Below are positions 1-8,213 of a stretch of DNA of 64,000 nt, piece by piece. This DNA comes from Dokdonia pacifica (GTDB lineage: Bacteria; Bacteroidota; Bacteroidia; Flavobacteriales; Flavobacteriaceae): positions 186,001 to 250,000 of the forward strand of contig NZ_FZNY01000003.1 in assembly GCF_900188275.1 (NCBI RefSeq), written 5' to 3'. The notes under the pieces were generated by a model, which was not told the origin of the DNA, did not search any database, and saw only the letters and a list, made by a program, of their open reading frames with translations. The position numbers and the translations under genes were made by a program. Position 1 is the stretch's first letter; each line of letters opens with the position of its first letter.

Positions 1-419
1 TAGGTTCTTTGCCAATGTTCTTTTTTGCATAGCGTTTATGATGTACCTTATACCATTTACTAATTGAATTTACCGTAATAAAACGTCCTTTTTTCCTTTC
101 TATTTCAGAATAAAAAGAAGCCGTAGCTAAGGCTATGCCTTATTTCTCTTCCTCATATAAAGAAAAAAATAATCTTTTTCTTTTCTAGTAAATTCAATTA
201 ACAACTGGTATGGATTGCTCGCTTTCCACAATACACACAGGTCCAGTTATCGCGTTTTAAAACGACATAGCGTTTGCGTTTCCAGGCGTCAGATTTTAGA
301 TATACGTTTCTGTAATAATCGCGTCGCTTTTTACGTTTTCTATTGAAGAGCCATTTGTCAAACCACCATTTTCCTATCACGAGGCATAATAGAAGGAAGA
401 GTATGGTGATTTCTTTCAT
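1..419 (-). pseudogene. membrane-anchored HNH nuclease gene, interrupted
   Basis: The intact 5' part (198-419) encodes 73 residues: an N-terminal membrane segment (about residues 5-20), a basic linker, then the start of an HNH domain with RDNWTCVYCGKRA. It then meets a stop codon. About 150 bp further on the same strand, positions 1-49 encode KVHHKRYAKKNIGKEP, the missing His-His half of the same domain. Joining codon ATC (213-215) to AAG (47-49) gives CGKRAIKVHHKRY, which reads as a normal HNH core. The gap is filled by the inverted-repeat element at 50-211. The gene runs off the left edge, so its true end is unknown. That it is non-functional is inferred from the break. Confidence 0.7.
50..211. 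mobile_element. MITE-like element with 24-bp inverted ends
   Basis: The ends at 50-73 and 188-211 are inverted repeats matching at 21 of 24 positions, including 13 perfect bases at 61-73 and 188-200 (TAATTGAATTTAC and its complement). The interior is AT-rich, has a small hairpin (AAGGC-TAT-GCCTT), and carries no ORF of note. It sits exactly between the two halves of an HNH domain. A TA lies just inside the perfect 13-mers, but a clear target duplication is not evident. The size and structure fit a non-autonomous element; no matching transposase is seen here. Confidence 0.6.
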
Positions 420-433
420 GGTGTGTTATTTAA

Positions 434-463
434 GAGCACTCGTCACAGACGAGCGATAGCCCT
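434..463 (-). repeat. GCACTCGTC hairpin repeat, copy 1
   Basis: This is a short stem-loop with stem GCACTCGTC/GACGAGCG and loop ACA, followed by ATAGCCC. It lies 34 bp downstream of the GmrSD-like gene. The same sequence recurs at 23573, 24033 and 25170, with a decayed copy at 22498, always just past the 3' end of a minus-strand accessory gene. It could act as a terminator; its origin is unknown. Confidence 0.75.
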
Positions 464-496
464 TATGAATTATACACATTGTTGTGCTTTCGTGCT

Positions 497-2338
497 TTAT
501 TCAACAATTTCCTCCTCTTCCACTTCTTCAATATCTTGGGGCATCTCAAAATGTTTATCAATTCCCCATCTTTCAATAATCCAAGAAACAAGTGATTTTC
601 TGCGCTCCTTGCAACTATCTACAGTCCAATCGTCAAATTCTGAAATTTTCCTTTCTTGTCTTATATCTGAATTAGCATAACAATGTCCTGCTCCTGGGTT
701 TCCTTTTTTTCTATCAAAATCAAAATTCAAATAATGAGAATTGTCTTTTGTTAAGACAATATTTGAAATATCATGGAGATATAAACGAATATCTGATTCT
801 GACCATTTCTTTTTCCATTGTGAATTTTCATCTGGATTTTGAGGAAGAATATGTTCAAATGTGGCATCAGTCAAATCATTCCACGTTAATTTTGGTTTTG
901 CTCCTTTTCCCTGAGATTTTAATAACCATAATTCTAGTTCGTACAAGGTATATCTTAATAATCTACGCCAATGATACCAATCATAAAATTCCTCTTTCAG
1001 TTCTTTTCTAAAACTATTCTCGACTGAATACCAGTTAATTGTATCTAAAATCCAATTCGTTACTGATTCTACACTATGCTTTTTTGTAAAAACATCATCT
1101 GCCCATCGGTAAAACTTTGATAGTCCAGCATTGCTTCGTTTTCCTGACCACAGGAAAACTCTGTAAGAAAACAATTCTAAAGCTTTGAGTAATGCAATGT
1201 AACTCTCGGGGGTTATTTCGCCTGCTACGACACTTTTTCTAACCGCAATCATTAATGGAAGGTAGTTAGCGACATTACCAGCATTTTTAATTTTTGTTAA
1301 CCAAGTAAATTCATCTTCTATTTTAGAATCTTTAGATGGCTTTATTATCTCAGAATAATGCATTGATATTTCCGCTAAACCAGAGATTATTATTGAAATG
1401 AAATTCTGAGTATCCTCTTTAGTTTTCTTAGAAAAATCCCTTAATGGAATAACATCATTAGATTTAAATCCTGTATAACCGTCCCAATGTTTTGGAGTGT
1501 AGGAATGGTACAATGTCCATGCTATTCTCAAACACTGATTTTCACTACCATTACAATTGGCTATGTTGATATAAATTTCTTTCCACGATTTATTAATAGT
1601 ACCTGTTAAATCTTCTTTTTCGTTTGGTAAACTGACATTCCTATAAACCCAGTACATCAAATAGTTTTTTAACAATTCTAATGATGAAAGGCCTTTGCCT
1701 CTTGAATTCATAAGTTCGAAAGTCATACCAATTTCACTTTCAACTTCGATAGGATAGAATGAGAAATTAAGTTTCCTAATTATTGCATCAAATAAGTCTT
1801 TTAGATATTCAATCCCTTCTGCTTCACGTTTTTCTAATTGTTCTCCAATATGTAACTTCAGGTAATTATACCCCTTCGAAAGCCTTTTTTGGTGAACTGT
1901 TGATGCATTAACATTTGTACTGCCCTTAGATATTAAGTCAAAAAAGAAGTCAGCAGTATCATTATTTAGCCTTAGCTTACTTTTTGTACCTGACAAAAGA
2001 TAAATTGAGATTTCAGCTTTAAAATCTTCCTGACCCTTATTTATCAATTCGTTTAGTATGATTGCTAAATATAAACTACAAGTTGTCAGCCTCTGTTGCC
2101 CATCTACAATATCAACGACCTCAAGTTTTTTAGTGCCATAATTTTCAGTAGGCTTGTCTAGTGGTTGATGAATTACAATTGTTCCTGTATAATGACTAAT
2201 AATTTTGTCGTCTATCAATGCGTCAATGTCTTGTACAAAATCTTTCCATTGTTTTTCTTCCCAAGCGTATCCACGCTGATAATCGGGAATCTGAAATATT
2301 TTTCCTTCAAGTAGGTTTGATAGGGTTTTCTTTTCCAT
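497..2338 (-). CDS. GmrSD-type (DUF262/DUF1524) restriction endonuclease
   Basis: This 613-residue protein has the two halves of single-chain GmrSD enzymes. The N-terminal DUF262 half shows IPDYQRGYAW (17-26) and the nucleotide-binding motif DGQQRLTT (79-86). The C-terminal DUF1524 half has the HNH-like FEHILPQNP (494-502), where His496 is the likely catalytic residue. The tail is acidic. Family members cut DNA with modified cytosines (type IV restriction) and protect against phages such as T4. No methylase or BREX gene is adjacent, which suits a stand-alone type IV enzyme. A neighbouring HNH gene and flanking repeats mark the locus as accessory. Family assignment is firm; substrate is inferred. 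Confidence 0.88.
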   Translation of the reverse strand: MEKKTLSNLLEGKIFQIPDYQRGYAWEEKQWKDFVQDIDALIDDKIISHYTGTIVIHQPLDKPTENYGTKKLEVVDIVDGQQRLTTCSLYLAIILNELINKGQEDFKAEISIYLLSGTKSKLRLNNDTADFFFDLISKGSTNVNASTVHQKRLSKGYNYLKLHIGEQLEKREAEGIEYLKDLFDAIIRKLNFSFYPIEVESEIGMTFELMNSRGKGLSSLELLKNYLMYWVYRNVSLPNEKEDLTGTINKSWKEIYINIANCNGSENQCLRIAWTLYHSYTPKHWDGYTGFKSNDVIPLRDFSKKTKEDTQNFISIIISGLAEISMHYSEIIKPSKDSKIEDEFTWLTKIKNAGNVANYLPLMIAVRKSVVAGEITPESYIALLKALELFSYRVFLWSGKRSNAGLSKFYRWADDVFTKKHSVESVTNWILDTINWYSVENSFRKELKEEFYDWYHWRRLLRYTLYELELWLLKSQGKGAKPKLTWNDLTDATFEHILPQNPDENSQWKKKWSESDIRLYLHDISNIVLTKDNSHYLNFDFDRKKGNPGAGHCYANSDIRQERKISEFDDWTVDSCKERRKSLVSWIIERWGIDKHFEMPQDIEEVEEEEIVE

Positions 2339-2562
2339 AATATCTTAAGTTTTTTCAAAGCTCTCTTTTCATAACGCCAAAATGTGTCGCAAGTCTCTTT
2401 TTGCAAGAAACACAACTACTTTATATCATACGTGTATGGTATATTATAAATAATATCCTTCTTATCAAATGTAATCGAATTTTAAGTCATTACATTTATA
2501 ATTTGCTGTTAATTAGGTGTTTTGGTGTGATGAATAATGGTTTAATTATGCTTATAGATGAC

Positions 2563-2633
2563 TATAAACTTTTGTAATCATTACGAAATCTACCATATTC
2601 TAATAACACTTTATTACGGCTTCCCATAACAAT
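2563..2633. repeat. 70-bp repeat upstream of GmrSD gene (pair of 25977-26043)
   Basis: It aligns with 25977-26043: TTTGTAAT, GAAA-CTACC, AACACTTT and CGGCTTCCC are shared in the same order and spacing. Both copies lie a few hundred bases upstream of a minus-strand accessory gene that has the GCACTCGTC hairpin at its other end. The 334-bp gap in which this copy lies (2339-2672) also holds a near-palindrome at 2424-2446. No gene is seen in it. Confidence 0.55.
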
Positions 2634-2672
2634 AATCTATAATAAAAGATTGGAGATTGAAGACTTTAAGAA

Positions 2673-2975
2673 TTAGTCTTCATTTAAATATGCTTCCAAG
2701 CATTTAGAACAAACGGGTTCAAGAGCATCAAAGAGAGCTTCAAATTTCTTTTGATCGGTTTGAAAATCAATTTTCATGTCTTTAATGCCAAGCGTATTTA
2801 CTAGAGAAATATCTATGATATAGGCTCCATTAAATAGTTCTTTTTTATCTACAACTTGGACTTTTAACACTTCGGTGTCAACACATACTTCTTGATTATT
2901 AGCTTTGTTTGCATGATATTTTGATATAAATGCTGTGACATTTCCTCCATGATATTCACATAGTATATATCCCAT
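2673..2975 (-). CDS. hypothetical 100-residue protein
   Basis: This is a small soluble protein with no signal peptide and no family I recognise. It opens MGYILCEYHGG and ends with a Cys pair, CSKC (about residues 89-92), which together with Cys6 and His9 could bind a metal. It stands alone between the GmrSD-like gene and an epimerase-like gene, with AT-rich repeats on both sides. Codon use looks native. The reading frame is clean and uncontested on both strands, which is the main support for calling it a gene. Confidence 0.6.
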   Translation of the reverse strand: MGYILCEYHGGNVTAFISKYHANKANNQEVCVDTEVLKVQVVDKKELFNGAYIIDISLVNTLGIKDMKIDFQTDQKKFEALFDALEPVCSKCLEAYLNED

Positions 2976-3011
2976 TTGTTATGTTATTAGTATTACCTAC
3001 AATGTATTCAT

Positions 3012-3120
3012 TTTCGCGAAAGCGGGAAAAAAGAAATGATTGGAGATTGTGGATTGTGGATTTTTGATTTAAAAAAGCCTTATGTCCTACGTCCTATAGC
3101 AAAGCGGTCTTATGTCATTA
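3012..3120. repeat. intergenic repeats: half palindrome, GATTGGAGATTG, TTATGTCCTACGTC
   Basis: Three repeat types lie together: a partial CGCTTTCGCGAAAGCG copy (3012-3026), a low-complexity GATTGGAGATTGTGGATTG tract (about 3036-3060; a shorter one is at 2648), and a TTATGTCCTACGTC...AAGCGGTCTTATGTC unit (3080-3118). The last recurs inverted near 26110-26200. A short ORF across this stretch has repeat-like composition and I do not regard it as a gene. Confidence 0.5.
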
Positions 3121-3186
3121 ATTACGAGTCAGCATTTCGATACAATTTCAGCTATGATAAAATCACTCAATGTCCATGTACGAGCA

Positions 3187-4041
3187 TCACAACTTCTGAC
3201 TTCCAGCGACTACCTCTTCATTGGTAATGCTTAAATGCTTGGGGAGTTTATTGTCTCTAGGGAGTACGGCTAAATAGCGATCAAAATTACTGGTGTATAC
3301 ATTTTTATACAACGGTTTTCTGCTAATGTCAAACATGGTAATCAGGTCGTGTATAAACTCCTTATGATGGATCAAATCAGAACTTCCTAGATGAAAAATC
3401 CCATGTAATTTCCGATTGATGATATAATGTACCTGTTGACTAAACTTGGAGTCGGTGGTGGTATTGATAATCAAATGCGGAAATACTTCAATAGGCTCTC
3501 CAAGTAGGAGGTTGTTTTTGAGTTCGCGTACGCGTGAGGACTGTACTCCAAAGACCATCGGCAATCTGACAATAGCATATTGCTTTTCAGGTAAGTTACG
3601 CATGAGTAAAGTCTCTATACGTATTTTAAGCTTTCCGTAAATACTTTCAGATAAGGTCTTGTCATGCTCATAACTAGGGTAGTGGGAGAAGGCATCAAAT
3701 ACATTGGCACTTGATAAAAAGATGACTCTACAGCCACTCATAGCAGCATATTCTGTGATGAGTTCATGTGCTTCTAACTGCGCAGGAAACGGACCTCGTA
3801 ACGCAGATATAATGACAGAGGGTCGTACTTTTTTGAGTAATTCAAACACATCATCAGCGATGAGGTCGTATCTGAAAAAGTGTTTATTGTCACTATATAT
3901 TTTTCCAGAATGATAGGTGCCATAGGTATCATAATATCTATAGAGCTCTTTATAGAGTGCAGCACCTAGAAAGCCAGAGGCACCTAGAATTATGACTTTA
4001 TCTTTTGATTTTTTATAAGCGATAACAAGGGGGATTTCAAT
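3187..4041 (-). CDS. NAD-dependent epimerase/dehydratase, RmlD-like, no standard start codon
   Basis: The Rossmann fold reads KVIILGASGFLGAALYKEL and the protein continues as an SDR-type sugar reductase, with SSANVFD as the substrate-loop region, then YGKLKIRIE (YxxxK) and VRLPMVFG. The first in-frame ATG (3849) would remove the whole NAD-binding motif, so the real start must lie upstream. Between the in-frame stop at 4048-4050 and the motif there is no ATG, GTG or TTG. ATT at 4039-4041 is the best candidate I see; the start is therefore uncertain. It follows gcvT after a hairpin. Function as a dTDP-4-dehydrorhamnose-reductase-like enzyme is inferred from the family only. Confidence 0.72.
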   Translation of the reverse strand: MEIPLVIAYKKSKDKVIILGASGFLGAALYKELYRYYDTYGTYHSGKIYSDNKHFFRYDLIADDVFELLKKVRPSVIISALRGPFPAQLEAHELITEYAAMSGCRVIFLSSANVFDAFSHYPSYEHDKTLSESIYGKLKIRIETLLMRNLPEKQYAIVRLPMVFGVQSSRVRELKNNLLLGEPIEVFPHLIINTTTDSKFSQQVHYIINRKLHGIFHLGSSDLIHHKEFIHDLITMFDISRKPLYKNVYTSNFDRYLAVLPRDNKLPKHLSITNEEVVAGSQKL

Positions 4042-4085
4042 AAGAAGTTAGCACATGATTAAAAATAATCGTTGGCTAACTTCTT
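4042..4085 (-). terminator. terminator after gcvT
   Basis: An 11-bp perfect stem, AAGAAGTTAGC (4042-4052) with GCTAACTTCTT (4075-4085), encloses an AT-rich loop and lies just past the gcvT stop. The following epimerase-like gene begins right at its far edge. Confidence 0.6.
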
Positions 4086-4108
4086 AGTGTATGATAAAAA
4101 ATGTTTAC

Positions 4109-5194
4109 TTATCCTTTTTTATAGAAAGGTGGTCTTACAACGGTTGCAGGGACTGCTTTCTTGCGTATCTGTATGTTAATTTTTGAATCTGACTTACTAT
4201 AGGCAGTGGCTACATAGCCTAAACCAATTCCTTTTTCTACTGAAGGACCCATGGTACCTGACGTTACATGACCTATTTTATTGCCTTCATCATCTACGAT
4301 ATCATAACCTTGACGAGGGATTCCGCGTTCATCCAATACAAAACCAACTAATTTTTTAGAAACACCTGCTTCTTTTTGTGCTTTGAGTGCTTCACTATTG
4401 ATAAAGTCTTTCGTGAATTTTGTCACCCATCCTAAACCAGCCTCTAGTGGTGATGTGGTATCATCTATATCATTACCATATAAACAATATCCCATTTCTA
4501 AACGTAAGGTATCACGTGCAGCAAGTCCTATAGGTTTGATACCCCAATCGGCACCAGCTTCTAATACTTTATTCCAGATCATCTCTGCATCTTTGTTATG
4601 GCAGTATATTTCAAAACCACCACTTCCGGTGTATCCTGTTGCACTAATAATTACATGCTCTGCGCCAGCAAATGGTCCTACTTCAAACGTATAAAACTTG
4701 ATAGCAGAAAGATCTGTATCTGTAAGCGATTGCATAGCCTCGGCAGCTTTAGGTCCTTGAATAGCCAAAAGCGAGAAATCTTCAGAGATATTTCTAAGAT
4801 TTACATCATAGGTATTATGTTTATTAAACCAAGCCCAATCTTTATCAATATTAGATGCATTTACAACCGCTAGGTATTCATTTTCTTTGATGCGATATAC
4901 AATCAAATCATCTACGATACCACCCTCTTCGTTAGGTAAGCAATTGTATTGAGCACCACCCACACCAATTTTTGATACATCATTTGAACAAATACGTTGT
5001 AAAAAATCTAACGCTTTATCTCCATTGATAAGAAATTCTCCCATATGAGATACATCAAAAACGCCTACGCCATTGCGCACTGTCTCGTGCTCAGCGTTTA
5101 CGCCCTCGTAGGATACAGGCATATTATATCCAGCAAACGGAACCATTTTAGCTCCTAATGCTTCGTGTATTGCGGTTAATGCAGTGTTTTTCAT
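4109..5194 (-). CDS. gcvT: aminomethyltransferase (glycine cleavage T protein)
   Basis: GcvT moves the methylene group of the aminomethyl-lipoyl H protein onto tetrahydrofolate and releases ammonia. The 361-residue protein shows VPFAGYNMPVSYEG, the folate-site FDVSHMGE, IVDDLIVYR and LEAGLGWVTKFTKDFIN, all typical of the family over full length. I chose ATG 5192-5194 (MKNTALT); an in-frame ATG seven codons earlier would lie in the promoter, since TACATTTG sits at 5215-5222. The gcvH and gcvP genes are not nearby, which is common in flavobacteria. Confidence 0.96.
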   Translation of the reverse strand: MKNTALTAIHEALGAKMVPFAGYNMPVSYEGVNAEHETVRNGVGVFDVSHMGEFLINGDKALDFLQRICSNDVSKIGVGGAQYNCLPNEEGGIVDDLIVYRIKENEYLAVVNASNIDKDWAWFNKHNTYDVNLRNISEDFSLLAIQGPKAAEAMQSLTDTDLSAIKFYTFEVGPFAGAEHVIISATGYTGSGGFEIYCHNKDAEMIWNKVLEAGADWGIKPIGLAARDTLRLEMGYCLYGNDIDDTTSPLEAGLGWVTKFTKDFINSEALKAQKEAGVSKKLVGFVLDERGIPRQGYDIVDDEGNKIGHVTSGTMGPSVEKGIGLGYVATAYSKSDSKINIQIRKKAVPATVVRPPFYKKG

Positions 5195-5214
5195 TTGTGT
5201 GTTTTTTTGCAACA

Positions 5215-5222
5215 CAAATGTA
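5215..5222 (-). promoter_or_regulatory. promoter -7 box for gcvT
   Basis: On the minus strand the bases read TACATTTG, matching the Bacteroidetes TAnnTTTG box. It lies 20 bp before the chosen gcvT start and would give a short leader. No clear -33 TTG was seen. Confidence 0.5.
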
Positions 5223-5270
5223 CATAAAATGAAGTGCTAAAAATAGCTTTATAAAGCCCAAATTATGGAT

Positions 5271-5681
5271 TTAATTTAGGTTGTTTTTACGATCTTGTTT
5301 TGTAGGGAAATATAAGTTAGAACTACTATAGGAAGAGCCAAAGTTCTGAGCGCCTGCATATACTTGTTGAATAGCATCTTCTACTTGGCGTTCTGTAAGT
5401 TCTTTTAATGGATGCATAAAGACAGACCAAAGGATGCCGTCAGAAATCGCATATTTGATATCTAAAGCTGTATGAAAATTGGCTTCCAAACATTTATTTA
5501 TTTCATCAGGCGTTAGTTTATCAGTTTCTATGATAGGAGCCATAAACCGCATTCTATTATGAAGCTCATCAGTTAGACAAATGAGTTGTGTGTCTCCCAA
5601 TATAAATTGCCAATGTCCATGATTGCCTTTTACATTGTCTATAAGTGTATGGAATATGGTATCTAATTGCTTGTTATTCAT
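5271..5681 (-). CDS. hypothetical protein, YbjN/secretion-chaperone-like fold
   Basis: This 136-residue soluble protein has a helix, then alternating strands (WQFILGDTQLICLTDE, RMRFMAPII) and helices (TPDEINKCLEANFHTALDIKYAI). That order resembles the YbjN/type III chaperone-like fold, but I call it on pattern only. There is no signal peptide. Its start overlaps the stop of the upstream esterase gene by one base (TAATG), so the two are probably translated from one message. Function unknown. Confidence 0.7.
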   Translation of the reverse strand: MNNKQLDTIFHTLIDNVKGNHGHWQFILGDTQLICLTDELHNRMRFMAPIIETDKLTPDEINKCLEANFHTALDIKYAISDGILWSVFMHPLKELTERQVEDAIQQVYAGAQNFGSSYSSSNLYFPTKQDRKNNLN

Positions 5682-6460
5682 TATCTGATTTTTCGTTTTT
5701 TACTATAGATCCATGCAAAGAGTTTTTTTTCTGCAAACGCATTGTCCCAACTATTATGCCCTACATTTTTATAAAGTGTAAGTTTTGGTGTTGCTTTCAT
5801 CTTTAGCAAAGAGTTGTACATAACTTTAGAATAATTAGACGGTACTACATTGTCATCTTCTCCGTGAAAAATCCAAACGGGTGTTTGCTGGGCCCATTTT
5901 GCAACATTATCAGAATTTCCGCCACCACATATAGGAGTCGCTGCCGCAAAGAGAGAAGGTCTTCTTGAAAGCAGTTCAAAGGTACCCATACCTCCCATAG
6001 AAAGTCCGCTTACATACACACGATTTTTATCGATATACGCTTCTTCTAAGTATTGGTCTATTAATGCCATCACAGCACTCATAGCCCATGTGGGCTCACT
6101 TTCTTTAGGGAATTTAAATACATTGGCGCCTATTTTTTCATTTCTACTATAGGTGCGTTGTGCCCAATAATCATCTGCTGGACATTGCGGAAAAATAACA
6201 ATAGCAGGATATGTAGGATTTTGTTTTATAAATAACTCACTACCGTGTTTTAGTTGTGCCTGGTTATCGTCTCCACGTTCTCCAGAACCATGTAAAAAAA
6301 TATGAAGTGGATAGGTTTTGGACTCGTCAAAATCTATAGGTTTTAAAATACGATAAGGAAGGGTTTTGTCCTGATGTTCAAAGCCAGCTTTATCAAAAAC
6401 TTGTTGTTGACTAATAGCTGAATACCCAATACATAATGCAAAAAGTAAGAGAAGTCTCAT
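5681..6460 (-). CDS. secreted alpha/beta-hydrolase (esterase / PHB-depolymerase-like)
   Basis: The N-terminus MRLLLLFALCIGYSAISQQ is a signal peptide. The mature part is an alpha/beta-hydrolase: oxyanion region LHGSGERGDD, nucleophile elbow GLSMGGMG (Ser), acid in HGEDDNVVP and His in NVGHNSWD. This pattern is that of phospholipase/carboxylesterases and feruloyl-esterase or PHB-depolymerase-like enzymes of about 250-300 residues. It probably acts in the periplasm on an ester-linked substrate; the actual substrate cannot be read from the sequence. It is co-transcribed with the small gene at 5271-5681. Confidence 0.85.
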   Translation of the reverse strand: MRLLLLFALCIGYSAISQQQVFDKAGFEHQDKTLPYRILKPIDFDESKTYPLHIFLHGSGERGDDNQAQLKHGSELFIKQNPTYPAIVIFPQCPADDYWAQRTYSRNEKIGANVFKFPKESEPTWAMSAVMALIDQYLEEAYIDKNRVYVSGLSMGGMGTFELLSRRPSLFAAATPICGGGNSDNVAKWAQQTPVWIFHGEDDNVVPSNYSKVMYNSLLKMKATPKLTLYKNVGHNSWDNAFAEKKLFAWIYSKKRKIR

Positions 6461-6680
6461 ACAATAAAATTTTATAGGTGTAAGATAACTAAAACATCGA
6501 TCATTTATTAGTAAAACACTATTTTGTAAAGTCTGTAAGACGCATACACAATAGATAGTTGAACTAATCCCGCTTTTTCAGCGGGATCTTGGTTTAATAC
6601 CTTTTATGAAAATTAATAATGAAGATCTCCTTTGTTTCTTACTATATTTTTAGAGGATGAAATGCATTTTAATAAGGTGG

Positions 6681-6769
6681 TATACGCTTTCGCGAAATCG
6701 AACTTGTGAGGCCTGCCTGCCGTCAGGCAGGTTTACGACCAAAGGGAGAGCGAAGCGTTAAATCGTATA
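6681..6769 (-). repeat. compound 89-bp palindromic repeat, copy 1
   Basis: The element starts TATACGCTTTCGCGAAA and ends ATCGTATA, with an inner hairpin GCCTGCCTGCCGTCAGGCAGG. Reverse-complemented, it aligns along its length with 16218-16304, including CTCTCCCT, TCGT-AACCTGCCTG and AAGTTCG. Its two ends together resemble the short 24-bp palindrome found in many places of this window. Confidence 0.7.
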
Positions 6770-6812
6770 AAGGAAAAGAAAAGATTTATAAGAAAAATAT
6801 ATAAAAAGATTG

Positions 6813-6842
6813 TTTTGTAACTAATAAATAATAGTATATTTG
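6813..6842 (+). promoter_or_regulatory. promoter of tRNA-Pro
   Basis: TTTTG (6813-6817) and TATATTTG (6835-6842), 17 bp apart, match the Bacteroidetes -33 and -7 boxes (TTTG and TAnnTTTG). The tRNA starts 20 bp further on. Confidence 0.75.
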
Positions 6843-6861
6843 CACCCGCAAAACACCAATT

Positions 6862-6939
6862 CGGGGTGTAGCGTAGCCCGGTTATCGCGCCGCGTTTGGG
6901 ACGCGGAGGTCGCAGGTTCGAATCCTGCCACCCCGACCA
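6862..6939 (+). tRNA. tRNA-Pro (TGG)
   Basis: The cloverleaf is complete. The 7-bp acceptor stem is CGGGGTG/CACCCCG, the anticodon stem CCGCG/CGCGG encloses loop TTTGGGA with anticodon TGG (6897-6899), and the T arm is GCAGGTTCGAATCCTGC. Discriminator A is followed by an encoded CCA (6937-6939). It has its own promoter and terminator and so forms a single-gene unit. Confidence 0.97.
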
Positions 6940-6978
6940 AAAAAGCCTAAAATCAATACGATTTTAGGCTTTTTGTTT
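6940..6978 (+). terminator. terminator of tRNA-Pro
   Basis: A 15-bp stem, AAAAAGCCTAAAATC with GATTTTAGGCTTTTT, and a 5-nt loop are followed by more T residues, directly behind the CCA end. The U-rich flank on both strands means it may also serve the convergent gene at 6997. Confidence 0.9.
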
Positions 6979-6996
6979 TTTAGTAGGTAGTCTATT

Positions 6997-7443
6997 TTAT
7001 TCTACACGTGTATAACTTTCTCCATGAAAACGATTTCCATCATCATCCAATTGAATCTGTTGATACGCTTTCTTTTCCATAACCAGTTCAAATCGGAATA
7101 CTTGTGTGGTATCTACCACTTTCATCATAGGACCAGATGCATATTCTAATCGCTCTTCAAGCATTCCATTTTTTATAGTATAGGTTCCATATCCAAACCA
7201 TTCATTACTATCTGAAGGATCATTACGAGTCCACATTACTTTTCCTTTACTATACATTTTGACTTGCCTATACCCGTTTTCATTCTCCATGATTTCTGAG
7301 ACTGTTCCATCTTCGTACATCTGTTGGTTTTGTAATTCCCAAACTCCTTCTAGGGAGATCTTTTCATTGGTTATATTTCCTCCATCACTCGTGACGAGTG
7401 TAGCAACCATCAAGTAACAACTAAAGAATAGTAAAGCTTTCAT
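6997..7443 (-). CDS. secreted lipocalin-like protein
   Basis: The 148-residue protein starts with a hydrophobic signal-like segment (about residues 3-18) and then SLEGVWELQNQQMYEDG, the opening strand of lipocalin-like 'GxW' domains in Bacteroidetes. The rest alternates strands (YRQVKMYSKGKVMWTR, WFGYGTYTIKNGMLEERLEY) and ends YTRVE. There is no lipobox Cys at a fitting place, so it is probably a soluble periplasmic protein. It stands alone, convergent with the tRNA. Ligand and role are unknown. Confidence 0.75.
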   Translation of the reverse strand: MKALLFFSCYLMVATLVTSDGGNITNEKISLEGVWELQNQQMYEDGTVSEIMENENGYRQVKMYSKGKVMWTRNDPSDSNEWFGYGTYTIKNGMLEERLEYASGPMMKVVDTTQVFRFELVMEKKAYQQIQLDDDGNRFHGESYTRVE

Positions 7444-7701
7444 AATTTTGGTTTTTAGTGAAACATCGGTTTGACTCGAATGATATATTTAAAAATTCAT
7501 TGTCATACATTACTAATAAATAGTAAGATGGTAGTGTATGAAATGCAGCAAAAATGCTATTTTATACGATTCAAGTTTTTAAAATGAGTACTATAAGATA
7601 CAAAATAATAAGCAGAATAGATAGCGCTTTTTAATTCTTAGGAAGTGTTAGGTATTCCTTGTTAAGATGATAGCTGTTATTTTTTTTGATAATAGGATGA
7701 G

Positions 7702-7723
7702 TACGCTTTCGCGAAAGCGTATA
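7702..7723. repeat. short palindrome CGCTTTCGCGAAAGCG
   Basis: The perfect 16-bp core has TA-rich flanks, in a 307-bp gap (7444-7750) that otherwise shows only AT-rich DNA. It lies downstream of the minus-strand gene ending at 7751. Confidence 0.85.
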
Positions 7724-7750
7724 CAGAATAATACCAACTGAACAACAAAA

Positions 7751-8176
7751 TTATAGATCATCTATAGAGACTGGAGTTTGTTTTTCTTTTTCAGTAAGAA
7801 TACGTTTTATAAACTGATGAACTCTTTTTTCAGTGGCTTCAATCTTTATACAATACGTATCTCTGTATATACTATATTCTTGTGCATCTCCTTTATAGAT
7901 TGTAAGTTTCCAATACGGAATTACAAGGGCATATGATTCTAATAAGGCTCTAAAACCAATAATAATACCATTAGGGCGTAACTCTATGTTGCATTTGTTG
8001 CGGTATTTATCTAGTGCTAGTAAGTTTTGTATTTCGATACTAGAAGAAGTAATTATAAGATGACCGAGACCAATCCCACCTTGTTTGATCCGCTCAAAAA
8101 AAGAAAAAGGTTTTCCTACCTCATTGTCTATTTTTTTACGAATCTCAGGATTATTATAGGAGACATTTAAAAGCAT
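7751..8176 (-). CDS. hypothetical protein, 141 residues
   Basis: I took ATG 8174-8176 (MLLNVSYNNPEIRKK) as the start; a longer frame to 8320 would run deep into the FAD-oxidoreductase gene, and its extra residues look like an antisense shadow. The protein is soluble, with strands LGHLIITSSSIEIQNLL, IELRPNGIIIGFRALLESYALVIPYWKLTIYKG and YCIKIEA and a C-terminal helix, a pattern that suggests a PH-like barrel, but this is inference. It lies 37 bp after the oxidoreductase gene and may share its transcript. Confidence 0.6.
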   Translation of the reverse strand: MLLNVSYNNPEIRKKIDNEVGKPFSFFERIKQGGIGLGHLIITSSSIEIQNLLALDKYRNKCNIELRPNGIIIGFRALLESYALVIPYWKLTIYKGDAQEYSIYRDTYCIKIEATEKRVHQFIKRILTEKEKQTPVSIDDL

Positions 8177-8213
8177 TTTCTTTTTCTTATAAAGATATGA
8201 AATGCTTTTAGCT

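Noticed and set aside
3036-3227. 63-codon plus-strand frame
   Set aside because: Made of intergenic repeats and the antisense end of the epimerase gene.
7386-7400. CACTCGTGACGAGTG palindrome resembling the hairpin repeat
   Set aside because: It lies inside the signal-peptide region of the gene at 6997-7443 and lacks the CTAGCGGGG tail; probably chance.
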